Program-made: the position numbers and the translations under genes
Assembly (NCBI GenBank): GCA_023430545.1
Contig: JAEZAF010000131.1
Coordinates: 1-33,726, forward strand
Length of the DNA: 33,726 nucleotides
Direction: 5' to 3'
Source: Chloroflexota bacterium
GTDB taxonomy: Bacteria > Chloroflexota > Anaerolineae > Aggregatilineales > Phototrophicaceae
Notes under the pieces: generated by a model
Told to the model about the DNA's origin: nothing
Database searches by the model: none
What the model saw: only the letters and a program-made list of their open reading frames with translations
Shown here: positions 15,165-23,565 of the stretch, piece by piece
Numbering within the stretch: position 1 is the stretch's first letter
Layout of the letters: every line of letters begins with the position of its first letter

Positions 15165-16487
15165 GTGACTCAACTGCTGACTATTGATGTGCCTAACCTG
15201 TCTTCGCGCCTGTCGTTGCGGCGCAACTTCACCTGGACATTCGCCGGGAACATGGTCTACGCCGCCTCGCAGTGGGGGGTGCTGGTGGTACTGGCGAAGC
15301 TGGGGTCGCCGGAGGTGGTCGGGCAGTTCGCGCTGGGGCTGGCGGTCTGCGCCCCGGTCATCCTGTTCGCCAACCTGCAACTGCGCTCGGTGCAGGCCAC
15401 CGATGCCCGCCGCGAATACACCTTCGCGGATTACCTGGGGTTGCGGCTGATGACCACGCTGGCCGCCTACCTGGGCATTATCGCCATCGTGCTGCTGTCC
15501 GGCTACCGCCAGGAGACGGCGCTGGTGATTTTGCTGATCGGGCTGGCGAAGAGTTTTGAGGCCATCAGCGATGTGATCTTCGGCCTGCTCCAGCAGCACG
15601 AGCGCATGGACAGGATCGCCAAGTCGCTGATGATCGAAGGGCCGGTGACGCTGGTGGTGATGGCGGTGGTGATGGCGCTGACGGGCAGCGTGGTGTGGGC
15701 GGTGGCGAGCATGGCGGCGGCCTGGGGGCTGCAACTGGCGCTGTACAACCTGGGCAGCGCGCGGCTGATCCTGCGGGGGGCAGGGGAGGGGAGCGAGTGG
15801 CGGCGGCTGCGCCCGCGCTTCCACCTGGGGACACTGCGCCGCCTGGGGTGGCTGGCGCTGCCGTTGGGGTTCGCCGGAACACTGAGTTCGCTTAATCTCA
15901 ATATCCCACGTTATTTCATAGGGTACTTTGAAGGCGAACATCAGCTTGGGATATTCGCTACCATCGCTGCTTTACCGATGGTAGGTGTACTGATAATCAA
16001 TGCGCTCGGACTGTCCGCCGGGCCACGTCTGGCGCAATATTTCCGAAATGGGGATTGGCAGGCATTTCGACGGTTACGAAACCAACTGGTCGGGATAGGC
16101 GCGTTAGTCGGGATGTTGGGGATAGTCGGTGTGCTGGTGGTAGGCGTTCCGGTTTTGAATTTGCTTTACAGCCCCGAATACGCTGAGGCGGCAGACGTAC
16201 TGCTCATCCTCATGGTCGCGGGCGCGTTGCAGTTCAGCTATATCTTCCTGGGTTCAGCATTAAGCGCGATGTGGAATTTTTCCTATCAGGCGTATGTTCA
16301 AGTCATCAGTATTGTGGCTGTCGTGCTGCTGTGTTTCATACTGGTTGAGCCATACGGTATTCGGGGCGCGGCTTATGCCATATTATTCAAATCGGTCTTT
16401 GAAGGGGCAGCATACATTGTTGCGCTGGTCTATTCGGTCAGGAGACACCAGCAACCGTCAATACAGGATGTGAGAAAAAGTTCATGA
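15165..16487 (+). CDS. Oligosaccharide flippase (Wzx-like, polysaccharide_synt family)
   Basis: 440 residues with about 12 hydrophobic helices spread along the chain. The N-terminal NFTWTFAGNMVYAASQWGVL is characteristic of the MOP-superfamily flippases that move undecaprenyl-linked repeat units across the membrane. The start is GTG with GAGG at 15151-15154, 10 nt upstream. The stop TGA overlaps the next start codon (ATGA), which implies translational coupling to the acyltransferase. The gene is compositionally split. The 60 bases at 15781-15840 are 47 G+C, whereas 15901-15960 have 25, so a sharp change falls near codon 242. The encoded protein nevertheless looks continuous. Substrate specificity cannot be read from sequence. 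Confidence 0.88.
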   Translation: MTQLLTIDVPNLSSRLSLRRNFTWTFAGNMVYAASQWGVLVVLAKLGSPEVVGQFALGLAVCAPVILFANLQLRSVQATDARREYTFADYLGLRLMTTLAAYLGIIAIVLLSGYRQETALVILLIGLAKSFEAISDVIFGLLQQHERMDRIAKSLMIEGPVTLVVMAVVMALTGSVVWAVASMAAAWGLQLALYNLGSARLILRGAGEGSEWRRLRPRFHLGTLRRLGWLALPLGFAGTLSSLNLNIPRYFIGYFEGEHQLGIFATIAALPMVGVLIINALGLSAGPRLAQYFRNGDWQAFRRLRNQLVGIGALVGMLGIVGVLVVGVPVLNLLYSPEYAEAADVLLILMVAGALQFSYIFLGSALSAMWNFSYQAYVQVISIVAVVLLCFILVEPYGIRGAAYAILFKSVFEGAAYIVALVYSVRRHQQPSIQDVRKSS

Positions 16488-17005
16488 TTAGAAGAGCTAT
16501 AAGATTCCTGATACGCGAATGGAAAATCCGGCGCGACCCGATTGCTTATACTCGCTCGATTGGCGTACAGGTGGGTGAGAACTGTCGATTAATCGGCGTT
16601 GATGCAGGAACATTTAGCTCAGAACCGTATCTCATTCGACTAGGCAACCGTGTAACAATAACTGCTGGTGTTCGATTTATCACTCATGATGATGGGGTGT
16701 GGTTGTTCTTAGATGAGTTTCCTGATCTGGATATTATTGCCCCTATTCGCGTAGGGAACAATGTCTATATAGGGATAAATGCTATCATCATGCCAGGAGT
16801 CACTATTGGGGATAATTGCATAATCGGTGCTGGTTCAATTGTAACACGGGATATACCTAGCGGCTCTGTTGCAGTCGGTTCTCCAGCCCGTGTTATTAAA
16901 ACTGTAGATCAGTACAAAGAGAAGGCACTAAAAGACGCACTACGTATCCGCACGCTTACACCCACTAAAAAACGTGAAGCACTTATCAAGAAATTTATTG
17001 AATAG
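16484..17005 (+). CDS. Hexapeptide-repeat acyltransferase (WbbJ/maltose O-acetyltransferase-like)
   Basis: 173 residues. The left-handed beta-helix is seen from ~residue 50 to 145 as hexad repeats (RVGNNVYIGINAIIMPGVTI, GDNCIIGAGSIVTRDIPSGS), ending in the VAVGSPARVIK motif usual for these enzymes. FITHDDG carries the likely catalytic His. It should transfer an acetyl group to a sugar of the repeat unit in the cytoplasm. It overlaps the flippase gene by 4 nt and is immediately followed by a GT4 gene (stop TAG then ATGATG), so it belongs to one operon. The acceptor is unknown. The charged C-terminal tail (~150-173) extends beyond the core fold. Confidence 0.87.
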   Translation: MIRRAIRFLIREWKIRRDPIAYTRSIGVQVGENCRLIGVDAGTFSSEPYLIRLGNRVTITAGVRFITHDDGVWLFLDEFPDLDIIAPIRVGNNVYIGINAIIMPGVTIGDNCIIGAGSIVTRDIPSGSVAVGSPARVIKTVDQYKEKALKDALRIRTLTPTKKREALIKKFIE

Positions 17006-18139
17006 ATGATGACAACCCGTATCTTACACGTTGTCGGGAGGATGGATCGCGGCGGTGTGGAAACATGGCTGATGCATGTGCTGCGCACCATAGACCGCAG
17101 CCGCTTCCAGATGGATTTCCTCGTTCATACCGAGAAACCCAGCGCCTATGATGATGAAATCCGCGCCCTCGGCTCACGAATTATTCCCTGTCTGCATCCC
17201 TCTCAGCCGATTCAATACGCCCAAAACTTCCGCCGTATTATGCGCGAATATGGCGCTTACGATGTTGTCCACAGCCATGTCCACCACTTCAGCGGCTATG
17301 TCTTGTGGCTGGCGCATCGGGCAGGTGTACCCGTTCGCATCGCCCACAGCCACAGCAATACGTCTTCCTTACAGGCTCAGGCCAGCATCCCGCGCCGCCT
17401 GTACTTGAAGTCGATGCGCTGGCTGATCGGGCGATATGCCACTACTGGCTTAGGGGTTAGTAAAGGGGCGGGCGCTGCTCTCTTGGGGGCGGCTTGGGAA
17501 ACCGATGCGCGCTGGCGAATACTCTACTATGGCATTGACCTGACCCCCTTTGAAACGCCAATAGATCGTGCCTCGGTGCGGGGGGAGTTGGGTATCCCTC
17601 AAGATGCTTTTGTAGTCGGGCATGTTGGCCGGTTCGTAGATGTTAAAAACCACCGCTTCATCATCCAGATTGCGGAGGAATTGGTACGCCAGAAACCGGA
17701 AGCATATTTGCTGCTGGTTGGCGATGGCCCGCTGCGGCCAGCCATTGAGCAGCAGATTCATGACGTGGGTTTGGAGGGCAGGGTGATTCTGGCCGGATTG
17801 CGGGATGATGTGCCCCGGCTGATGATGGGCGGGATGGATGTATTTTTAATGCCATCCTTTTATGAAGGGCTGCCGATGGTGTTAATTGAAGCGCAGGCCG
17901 CGGGGCTGCCCTGTATTATCAGTGATGTGATTACACCTGAAATCCAAATCCTAGAATCGCATATTGAATACTATTCACTTTCTCAGTCACCTGAAAAGTG
18001 GGTGAACCGAATTCTGGCTATGAACCAAAAAAAAGGCACAGTTTTAAACGACCAAAACCTTTCCCTGGTTGCAAATAGTCCATTTAACATTCGCCAAAGT
18101 TTGAGTTTACTTGAAAAGATTTATGAGCCATCTCGCTAA
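17006..18139 (+). CDS. Glycosyltransferase family 4 (EpsF-like)
   Basis: 377 residues with a GT-B fold. The N-terminus ILHVVGRMDRGGVETWLM is the glycine-rich acceptor-domain start typical of EpsF/capsular GT4 enzymes. DVVHSHVHHFSGYVLWLAHR follows, and the C-terminal domain has VVGHVGRFVDVKNHRF, LLLVGDGPLRP and the donor-site E-x7-E motif in SFYEGLPMVLIEAQAAGLP. These retaining enzymes transfer a sugar from a nucleotide donor to the growing lipid-linked oligosaccharide on the cytoplasmic side. The gene abuts the acyltransferase stop. Base composition drops near 17935 (31 of 60 G+C before 17941, 21 of 60 after), so the last ~68 codons look like a different allele. The 3' end overlaps the polymerase gene. 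Confidence 0.9.
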   Translation: MMTTRILHVVGRMDRGGVETWLMHVLRTIDRSRFQMDFLVHTEKPSAYDDEIRALGSRIIPCLHPSQPIQYAQNFRRIMREYGAYDVVHSHVHHFSGYVLWLAHRAGVPVRIAHSHSNTSSLQAQASIPRRLYLKSMRWLIGRYATTGLGVSKGAGAALLGAAWETDARWRILYYGIDLTPFETPIDRASVRGELGIPQDAFVVGHVGRFVDVKNHRFIIQIAEELVRQKPEAYLLLVGDGPLRPAIEQQIHDVGLEGRVILAGLRDDVPRLMMGGMDVFLMPSFYEGLPMVLIEAQAAGLPCIISDVITPEIQILESHIEYYSLSQSPEKWVNRILAMNQKKGTVLNDQNLSLVANSPFNIRQSLSLLEKIYEPSR

Positions 18140-19619
18140 CCATAACGCTGTATCTTTACGGCGAGGGGTAATCATTTATGTTCATGCCCTGATTTTTCTT
18201 CTTCTGGGGATTGTCATTCCAGCATTCACGGAAACCCATTCTGCTGAAACTATGATTCCCGCGTATTGTATATTTATTACGGGAATATTTGTTTGGTGTC
18301 TATGGTCATGGCGATTTGTGAATGGCAGACTGTTTGATCCCTACACATTATTTTTAATCGCAGCTTTCCTGTTTAATGGTGGACAGGCGCTGTTACAAGT
18401 ATTCGGTCTTAACGCACATGGCCTTCTGAATGGCAGGTTCGCACAAGACACGCTTTTCAGCACCTTAGTCCTCGTCATCATAGGACTCATGGGGTTTCAT
18501 TTAGGTGGCTTGTTGGCTTACAACGCCAAACATAGTCAGGTTACACCTGATGAAAGTGTATCGGTTGCTCAACATATACAGGATCGGGCATTACGTTCTA
18601 TAGGCTGGATTCTTCTGTGTGTCGCAATAATCCCTAGTCTAATGCAGTTGGGAAGTGCGATAAATGTTGCATTGACCTCTGGATATTTTGCTTTATTTCA
18701 GCGTGATGCACAGACAGGATTCGATGCAGCTCCTCGTATATTGGCTACTTTCCTAATTCCGGCTGCGATGTTTATTCTTGGAGGGAGCAGGCAAAACCGA
18801 TTTTCCAAATATGTTTCGTTGTGCCTCGTTTCCCTATACGTTCTGGTTGAATTATTTCTGGGACACAGAGGTACTGCCATTCCTATTGCAGTGGCCTATA
18901 TTTGGCTCTGGAGTCGTGTAATTCAGCCACTTCCTAAATCTGTTTTGTTCACTGCAACTATAATCGGGTTAGTGGTGGTTATCCCTTTGGTGAGAGTTAT
19001 TCGAAATGTCCCAGGTCAGGACAGATTACTATTGGAATACATTGTAGAAAGTTATACCTCCATTGACAATCCAGTCGTTGAAGCAATTTCTGAGATGGGA
19101 GGTTCAATGATTACGGTTGCTTATACTTTGCAACTCATACCCACGACTCAGGATTTCAATTATGGATTGGACTATGTATACGCAACTTTTACGATTGTCC
19201 CTAACTTTTTTGGCACGGTTCATCCCACAATAGCGCGTGGAACTCCAAGTGTATGGCTTATCCAAACCGTTAGTCCATATACTGCTGCTCGTGGGGGAAG
19301 CATTGGATACTCATTTATAGCCGAGGCTTTCCTGAATTTTGGCTGGATTGGAACGCCCATTGTGCTGGGGGTGATTGGTTTCTTCTTCGCAAAGTTCACG
19401 ACTTGGGCAGATAAGCCAGGCGAAGCTGGACGACAGGCGGTGTTAGCGACTTTCTTGGCATTTTTCCTGTTCTATGTGCGTGCTGATTCAGCCAGTGTAT
19501 TCCGACCGCTCATTTGGTACAGCCTTTTACCATATCTATTGGCAACCATACTTGCAAATTCAATTCGAGGAAGAGCAGCAATCTTTTCAGGTAATCCTAC
19601 ATCTGTTAGTGAGAAGTAA
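18123..19619 (+). CDS. O-antigen/EPS repeat-unit polymerase (Wzy-like)
   Basis: 498 residues from ATG 18123, with roughly 12 transmembrane helices and no cytosolic domain. A long periplasmic-type loop at about residues 300-400 contains ISEMGGSMITVAYTLQLIP, then NYGLDYVYATFTIVPNFFG and RGGSIGYSFIAEAFLNFGWI. This pattern occurs in oligosaccharide repeat-unit polymerases (the Wzy/EpsK-like group), which link flipped repeat units on the outer face. Starting at ATG 18123 gives a 17-nt overlap with the glycosyltransferase; an in-frame TTG at 18111 is also open. The stop TAA shares its last A with the next ATG (19619). G+C is low here (23 of 60 at 19081-19140), in contrast with the following gene. 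The repeat-unit specificity is not readable. Confidence 0.85.
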   Translation: MSHLANHNAVSLRRGVIIYVHALIFLLLGIVIPAFTETHSAETMIPAYCIFITGIFVWCLWSWRFVNGRLFDPYTLFLIAAFLFNGGQALLQVFGLNAHGLLNGRFAQDTLFSTLVLVIIGLMGFHLGGLLAYNAKHSQVTPDESVSVAQHIQDRALRSIGWILLCVAIIPSLMQLGSAINVALTSGYFALFQRDAQTGFDAAPRILATFLIPAAMFILGGSRQNRFSKYVSLCLVSLYVLVELFLGHRGTAIPIAVAYIWLWSRVIQPLPKSVLFTATIIGLVVVIPLVRVIRNVPGQDRLLLEYIVESYTSIDNPVVEAISEMGGSMITVAYTLQLIPTTQDFNYGLDYVYATFTIVPNFFGTVHPTIARGTPSVWLIQTVSPYTAARGGSIGYSFIAEAFLNFGWIGTPIVLGVIGFFFAKFTTWADKPGEAGRQAVLATFLAFFLFYVRADSASVFRPLIWYSLLPYLLATILANSIRGRAAIFSGNPTSVSEK

Positions 19620-20812
19620 TGCGACTCGTCGTTTTTCTCGAACAACGCTTTAACCAGACCCCGGATGGCGCGGTGTGGACGCAGGCGGGCTACGCTTACC
19701 CCTTCTGGCGGCGCTACCTGGAGGTGTTCGAGCCCGTGTCGGTGGCAGCGCGGGTGCAGCCGGTGGCCGGGGTCGGGGCGGGCTGGCTGCGGGCGGACGG
19801 CGCGGGCGTGACCTTCGCCAACCTGCCGTATTATGTCGGCCCGCGCCAATACCTCATGAAGCTGCTGCCGCTGCGGGCGGCCATTCGTCAGGCGGTGCAG
19901 GGCGAGTCGGCGCTCATCTTCCGCGTCCCATCGCTGCTGGCCTCTGGCGCTCAGTCGGCGCTGAAACCGGGGCGACCGTATGGCGTGGAGGTGGTGGGCG
20001 ACCCTTACGATGTGTTCGCGCCGGGGGCGGTTCGGCATCCGCTGCGCCCCTTCTTCCGCTGGTGGTTCGCGCGGCAGCTTCGGGGGGTGGTGGCCGGGGC
20101 TTGCGCCGCCGCTTATGTGACCGAACGGACGCTCCAGCGCCGCTATCCGCCCGTCGCTGACGGTTTCACCACCTCGTATTCCAGCATAGAACTGCCGGAA
20201 CATGCCCTCGCCAGGGATGCCCGCCCGCTCAGGCCGCTGTCCGGAGGCGTGAAGCTGGTCACGGTGGCTTCGCTGGAACAGCTTTATAAAGGGACGGATA
20301 TTTTGCTGAAGGCGGTCAGCCAGTGTGTCGCGCGCGGGCTGGACGCGCGGCTGACGCTGGTCGGAGATGGCAAACACCGCCCGGAGATGGAAGCCCTGGC
20401 CGCCTCGCTCGGCCTCGGTGAACGGGTGTGCTTCCTGGGGATGCTCCCGGCGGGGGAGGCGGTTCGGGCGCAGCTCGACGCGTCGGATGTGTTCGTGCTG
20501 CCGTCGCGCACCGAGGGGCTGCCGCGCGCGATGGTCGAGGCGATGGCGCGGGCGCTGCCGTGTATCGGCTCGACAGCCGGGGGTATCCCTGAACTGCTGC
20601 CTGCCGAGGATTTAGTCGCGCCGGGGGATGCCGGAGCGCTGGCAGATAAGATCATGGAAGTGGCGACGGATGCGGAACGGATGCGGGCGATGTCCGCGCG
20701 CAATCTGGCGACGGCGCGGCGATACGGCGAGGCAGAACTGCGGGCGCGGCGTTTGGCATTTTATCAGTACGTGAAGGAAGTGACATTATCATGGCAGAGG
20801 GGCAAACGGTGA
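19619..20812 (+). CDS. Glycosyltransferase family 4
   Basis: 397 residues, GT-B fold. The N-terminal domain has an atypical start (RLVVFLEQRFNQTPDGAVWT) that may carry acceptor specificity. The C-terminal domain has KLVTVASLEQLYKGTDILLK, LTLVGDGKHRPEMEALA, VCFLGMLP and the donor-site pair of glutamates in RTEGLPRAMVEAMARALP, followed by STAGGIPELL. These support a retaining GT4 enzyme acting on a lipid-linked intermediate. Start and stop overlap with neighbours (1 nt with the polymerase, 22 nt with the next GT4), so the genes are tightly coupled. G+C is very high (46 of 60 at 20521-20580), unlike the polymerase just before it. Confidence 0.88.
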   Translation: MRLVVFLEQRFNQTPDGAVWTQAGYAYPFWRRYLEVFEPVSVAARVQPVAGVGAGWLRADGAGVTFANLPYYVGPRQYLMKLLPLRAAIRQAVQGESALIFRVPSLLASGAQSALKPGRPYGVEVVGDPYDVFAPGAVRHPLRPFFRWWFARQLRGVVAGACAAAYVTERTLQRRYPPVADGFTTSYSSIELPEHALARDARPLRPLSGGVKLVTVASLEQLYKGTDILLKAVSQCVARGLDARLTLVGDGKHRPEMEALAASLGLGERVCFLGMLPAGEAVRAQLDASDVFVLPSRTEGLPRAMVEAMARALPCIGSTAGGIPELLPAEDLVAPGDAGALADKIMEVATDAERMRAMSARNLATARRYGEAELRARRLAFYQYVKEVTLSWQRGKR

Positions 20813-21969
20813 GGGTGTTGCACCTGCTCAAGACCGCGCTTGGGGCGAGCTGGGCGCTGAACCAAATGCGCGAGTTGGTCAAACTCGGTGTTGATGTACA
20901 GGTGGCGCTGCCGGACGGGCCGCTGGTCACTGCCTACCGGGAGGCGGGGGTGACGACCCACCTGGTACAGACCGATCTGCCCCTCCGCCAGCCGCACCGG
21001 ATTCCGGCGCATCTGCGTTCGGTGCGGGCGCTGGTGGCGGATGTGCAGCCGGATATTATTCACAGTCATTTTGTCGGCACGACGCTGGCGATGCGGCTGG
21101 CGCTGGGTAAATCACACCCGACCCCGCGCGTTTTTCAAGTCCCCGGCCCGTTACATCTCGAACACGGTTTTTTCCGCCGGGCGGAGATGGCAACCGCCGG
21201 GCCGCAGGATTCGTGGATCGGCTCGTGCAAATGGACGTGCGATTGTTACCGGGGGCAGAGCATACCAGAGGAACGGGTATACCTGGCTTATTACGGCCAG
21301 GTGCTTAAGAATTCGGAAGTGGATGCAGCCGCGAAGGGGAGACTGCGCCGCGAGCTAGGGTTAAGTGATGATGTCCGCGTGGTGGGCATGGTGGCGTACA
21401 TGTACGCGCCAAAATGGTATCTTGGGCAGACGCGCGGCCTGAAGGGTCACGAAGACCTGATCGACGCGCTGGCTGTTCGCCTGGACGCGGGCGATAACGT
21501 GGTCGGGGTATTCATCGGCGGGGCGTGGAATCAGGCGGTCGATTACGAAACGCGGGTTCGGGAATATGGCAGGGCACGGCTGGGTGATCGGGCGATTTTC
21601 CTGGGCACGCGCACCCAGGAAGAAGTTGCTACCCTGTACCCTGGAATTGATGTGGCCGTTCACCCCTCGCACTCGGAGAATGTGGGCGGGGCGCTGGAAT
21701 CGCTCCTATGGGCCGTGCCGACAATCGCTACCAACATTGGCGGCTTCCCCGATCTGGTCATGGATGGCGAAACCGGACTGCTGGTGCCGCCGCGCAATCC
21801 GGTCGCGCTGGCTGACGCGATTCACCAGATGCTACAAAATCCGGGTCGCGCCCACGAAATGGCCGTTAAGGGGCAGGCGCTGGCGCGTGAGCTGTTTGAT
21901 GTCCGCCAGAATGCGCGTGATGTGTATGACGCTTACGCTTCAATACTCGCACAGAAAGGCCGCTGTTAG
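20791..21969 (+). CDS. Glycosyltransferase family 4
   Basis: 392 residues with both GT-B Rossmann halves. The N-terminus is VRVLHLLKTALGASWALNQM with LVKLGVDVQVALPDG, then DIIHSHFVGTTLAMRLALG. The C-terminal half contains VVGMVAYMYAPKWYLGQTRG, LKGHEDLIDAL, VFIGGAWNQAVDYE and HPSHSENVGGALESLLWAVP, where Glu residues occupy the donor-binding positions, then TNIGGFPDLVMDGETGLLVP. It should add one sugar of the repeat unit in the cytoplasm. The ATG at 20791 lies inside the previous gene (22-nt overlap); a GTG at 20809 is an alternative. High G+C continues from the previous gene, so the two GT4 genes look like one acquired block. Donor and acceptor are unknown. Confidence 0.88.
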   Translation: MAEGQTVRVLHLLKTALGASWALNQMRELVKLGVDVQVALPDGPLVTAYREAGVTTHLVQTDLPLRQPHRIPAHLRSVRALVADVQPDIIHSHFVGTTLAMRLALGKSHPTPRVFQVPGPLHLEHGFFRRAEMATAGPQDSWIGSCKWTCDCYRGQSIPEERVYLAYYGQVLKNSEVDAAAKGRLRRELGLSDDVRVVGMVAYMYAPKWYLGQTRGLKGHEDLIDALAVRLDAGDNVVGVFIGGAWNQAVDYETRVREYGRARLGDRAIFLGTRTQEEVATLYPGIDVAVHPSHSENVGGALESLLWAVPTIATNIGGFPDLVMDGETGLLVPPRNPVALADAIHQMLQNPGRAHEMAVKGQALARELFDVRQNARDVYDAYASILAQKGRC

Positions 21970-22028
21970 GTACGGGTGACTATGCTCAATACACCGTCAA
22001 TACTTAAACTGATGGATGAACCGGGGTT

Positions 22029-22793
22029 ATGTCCAGCCGCGAACATCGACGGTCGTTCCGTCCCAAATTCTATACGCTCCTGCTCATTCTGGCGGCGCTT
22101 ATCCTCATCAAAGGGGCTTCCCGGTTGGCCTCAACGCCCCACGCTTCCCTCGCAACCATGAAACGAGACGCAGTCTATCCCTTCAAGCGCCCCCTCGATG
22201 TGTCGCTCGCGTCGGTGGGCTTGCTGCTCATGTCGCCCCTGCTGCTCGGACTGGCGCTGCTGGTTCGGCTGAAGCTGGGCAGTCCTGTCCTGTTCACTCA
22301 GCAGCGCCCTGGACTGCACGGTAAACCCTTTACCATCTACAAATTTCGCACGATGACAGATGCACGCGATAATGAGGGTAACCTGCTACCTGATGCTGAA
22401 CGACTAACACACTTCGGTCGTTTCCTGCGCTCCACCAGCTTCGATGAGATACCAGAACTGTTCAATGTTCTGAAAGGCGACATGAGTTTAGTGGGACCGC
22501 GTCCCCTGTTGATGGAGTATTTGCCCCTGTATACAGAAGAACAGGCACGCCGTCATGAAGTCCATCCGGGAATTACCGGCTGGGCACAAATCAACGGACG
22601 TAATACAATCAGTTGGGAAGAAAAGTTCGCGCTGGATGTATGGTACGTCGAACACTGCTCCTTCTGGCTCGATCTCAAAATTATTGCCTTAACAATTTGG
22701 AAGGTTTTGCGGCGCGAAGGTATCAATCACAAAGGCGAAGCAACGATGTCAGAATTTATGGGAATCCAGGCATCTACCTATGAAGAACGGTAA
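22029..22793 (+). CDS. Undecaprenyl-phosphate sugar phosphotransferase (PglC-like phosphoglycosyltransferase)
   Basis: This is a bacterial sugar transferase of the small monotopic type. From the internal Met at 22158 it reads KRDAVYPFKRPLDVSLASVG with one membrane-inserted helix. It then has the diagnostic FRTM, SFDEIPELFNVLKGDMSLVG, PRP and HPGITGWAQINGR segments, where the Asp-Glu pair is catalytic. It starts repeat-unit assembly by moving a phospho-sugar from UDP onto undecaprenyl phosphate. The open frame starts at ATG 22029 (254 aa), but the extra 43 residues, with a hydrophobic FYTLLLILAALILI stretch, are unusual; ATG 22158 gives the typical ~212 aa. Neither start has a clear ribosome site. 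G+C falls abruptly near 22320 (38 of 60 before, 26 of 60 after). The 3' end overlaps the acetyltransferase gene by 14 nt. Confidence 0.9.
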   Translation: MSSREHRRSFRPKFYTLLLILAALILIKGASRLASTPHASLATMKRDAVYPFKRPLDVSLASVGLLLMSPLLLGLALLVRLKLGSPVLFTQQRPGLHGKPFTIYKFRTMTDARDNEGNLLPDAERLTHFGRFLRSTSFDEIPELFNVLKGDMSLVGPRPLLMEYLPLYTEEQARRHEVHPGITGWAQINGRNTISWEEKFALDVWYVEHCSFWLDLKIIALTIWKVLRREGINHKGEATMSEFMGIQASTYEER

Positions 22794-23415
22794 TCTCATC
22801 ATCGGCGCTGGCGGACACAGCAAAGTAATCGCTGATGCGATGCTTTGTAACGGAATGAATATTATGGGTTTTTTAGACGATAACCCATTACTTATTGGAC
22901 AACGAGTCTCTGGTTTTCCAGTTCTCGGAAAAGTTGAAAACTGGCCCGAATTCGATGTAGAGAAATTGGTTGTAGGCATTGGAGACAATTCCATTCGACG
23001 CCTGATTGTACAGCGTTTGGAGCACGAAGGATCACCTATCTGGGCAATAGTCACTCATCCAGCAGCCACAATTGCCAACTCCGTTAAAATCGGTGCAGGA
23101 ACCGTGATTATGGCAGGTGCTATCGTAAATCCGGATACAACACTTGGACAGCATACAATTGTCAATACTGGTGCAACAGTAGATCATGACTGTTCAATCG
23201 GAAGTTTTGCGCATATATCACCGGGCGCTCATCTTGCTGGTAATGTTAATGTAGGAGATGACGCTCTGCTGGGCATCGGTTGTTCTGTGATCCCCGGTTG
23301 CAGAATCGGCGAGGGAAGTGTGATTGGAGCTGGAGCAGTTGTCGTGAGCGATATACCACCCGGCGTAATCGCAAAGGGAGTTCCGGCACGCTGGAATGAG
23401 GAGTCAAAGGTTTAA
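22780..23415 (+). CDS. Sugar N/O-acetyltransferase (PglD/NeuD family)
   Basis: 211 residues. The N-terminal Rossmann-like half starts NLIIGAGGHSKVIADAM and includes MGFLDDNPLLIGQRVSGFPV, the UDP-sugar-binding half of PglD/NeuD proteins. The C-terminal half is a left-handed beta-helix (GAGTVIMAGAIVNPDTTLGQ, GSFAHISPGAHLAGNVNVGD, GAGAVVVSDIPPGVIAKGVP). VDHDC supplies the catalytic His that acts with acetyl-CoA. PglD acetylates the 4-amino group of UDP-4-amino-sugars, next to PglE and PglC in known clusters, which is exactly the neighbourhood here. The start overlaps the phosphotransferase gene, indicating coupling. Acetylation of sialic-acid-like sugars (NeuD) is the alternative. Confidence 0.9.
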   Translation: MKNGNLIIGAGGHSKVIADAMLCNGMNIMGFLDDNPLLIGQRVSGFPVLGKVENWPEFDVEKLVVGIGDNSIRRLIVQRLEHEGSPIWAIVTHPAATIANSVKIGAGTVIMAGAIVNPDTTLGQHTIVNTGATVDHDCSIGSFAHISPGAHLAGNVNVGDDALLGIGCSVIPGCRIGEGSVIGAGAVVVSDIPPGVIAKGVPARWNEESKV

Positions 23416-23565
23416 TCAGAACATCAGCACCCATAAACGAACTATCCTGCTATAACCTGTTTATACTTTCCCACCGACCGCTAAGTCTCAAGGTTTTTTG
23501 GCTTTACACAGTATAAATAAGCATTCTTGTGCACTTCTCTGCAATCAACAAAAAGATTGAAGAAA

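Noticed and set aside
15087..15941. 284-codon minus-strand frame within the flippase gene
   Set aside because: His/Arg/Pro/Gln-rich low-complexity product caused by the high-GC block; the plus-strand flippase is clearly the real gene.
19472..20377. 301-codon minus-strand frame over the polymerase end and GT4 start
   Set aside because: An antisense shadow in very GC-rich DNA, with no recognisable domain; it overlaps two well-supported plus-strand genes.
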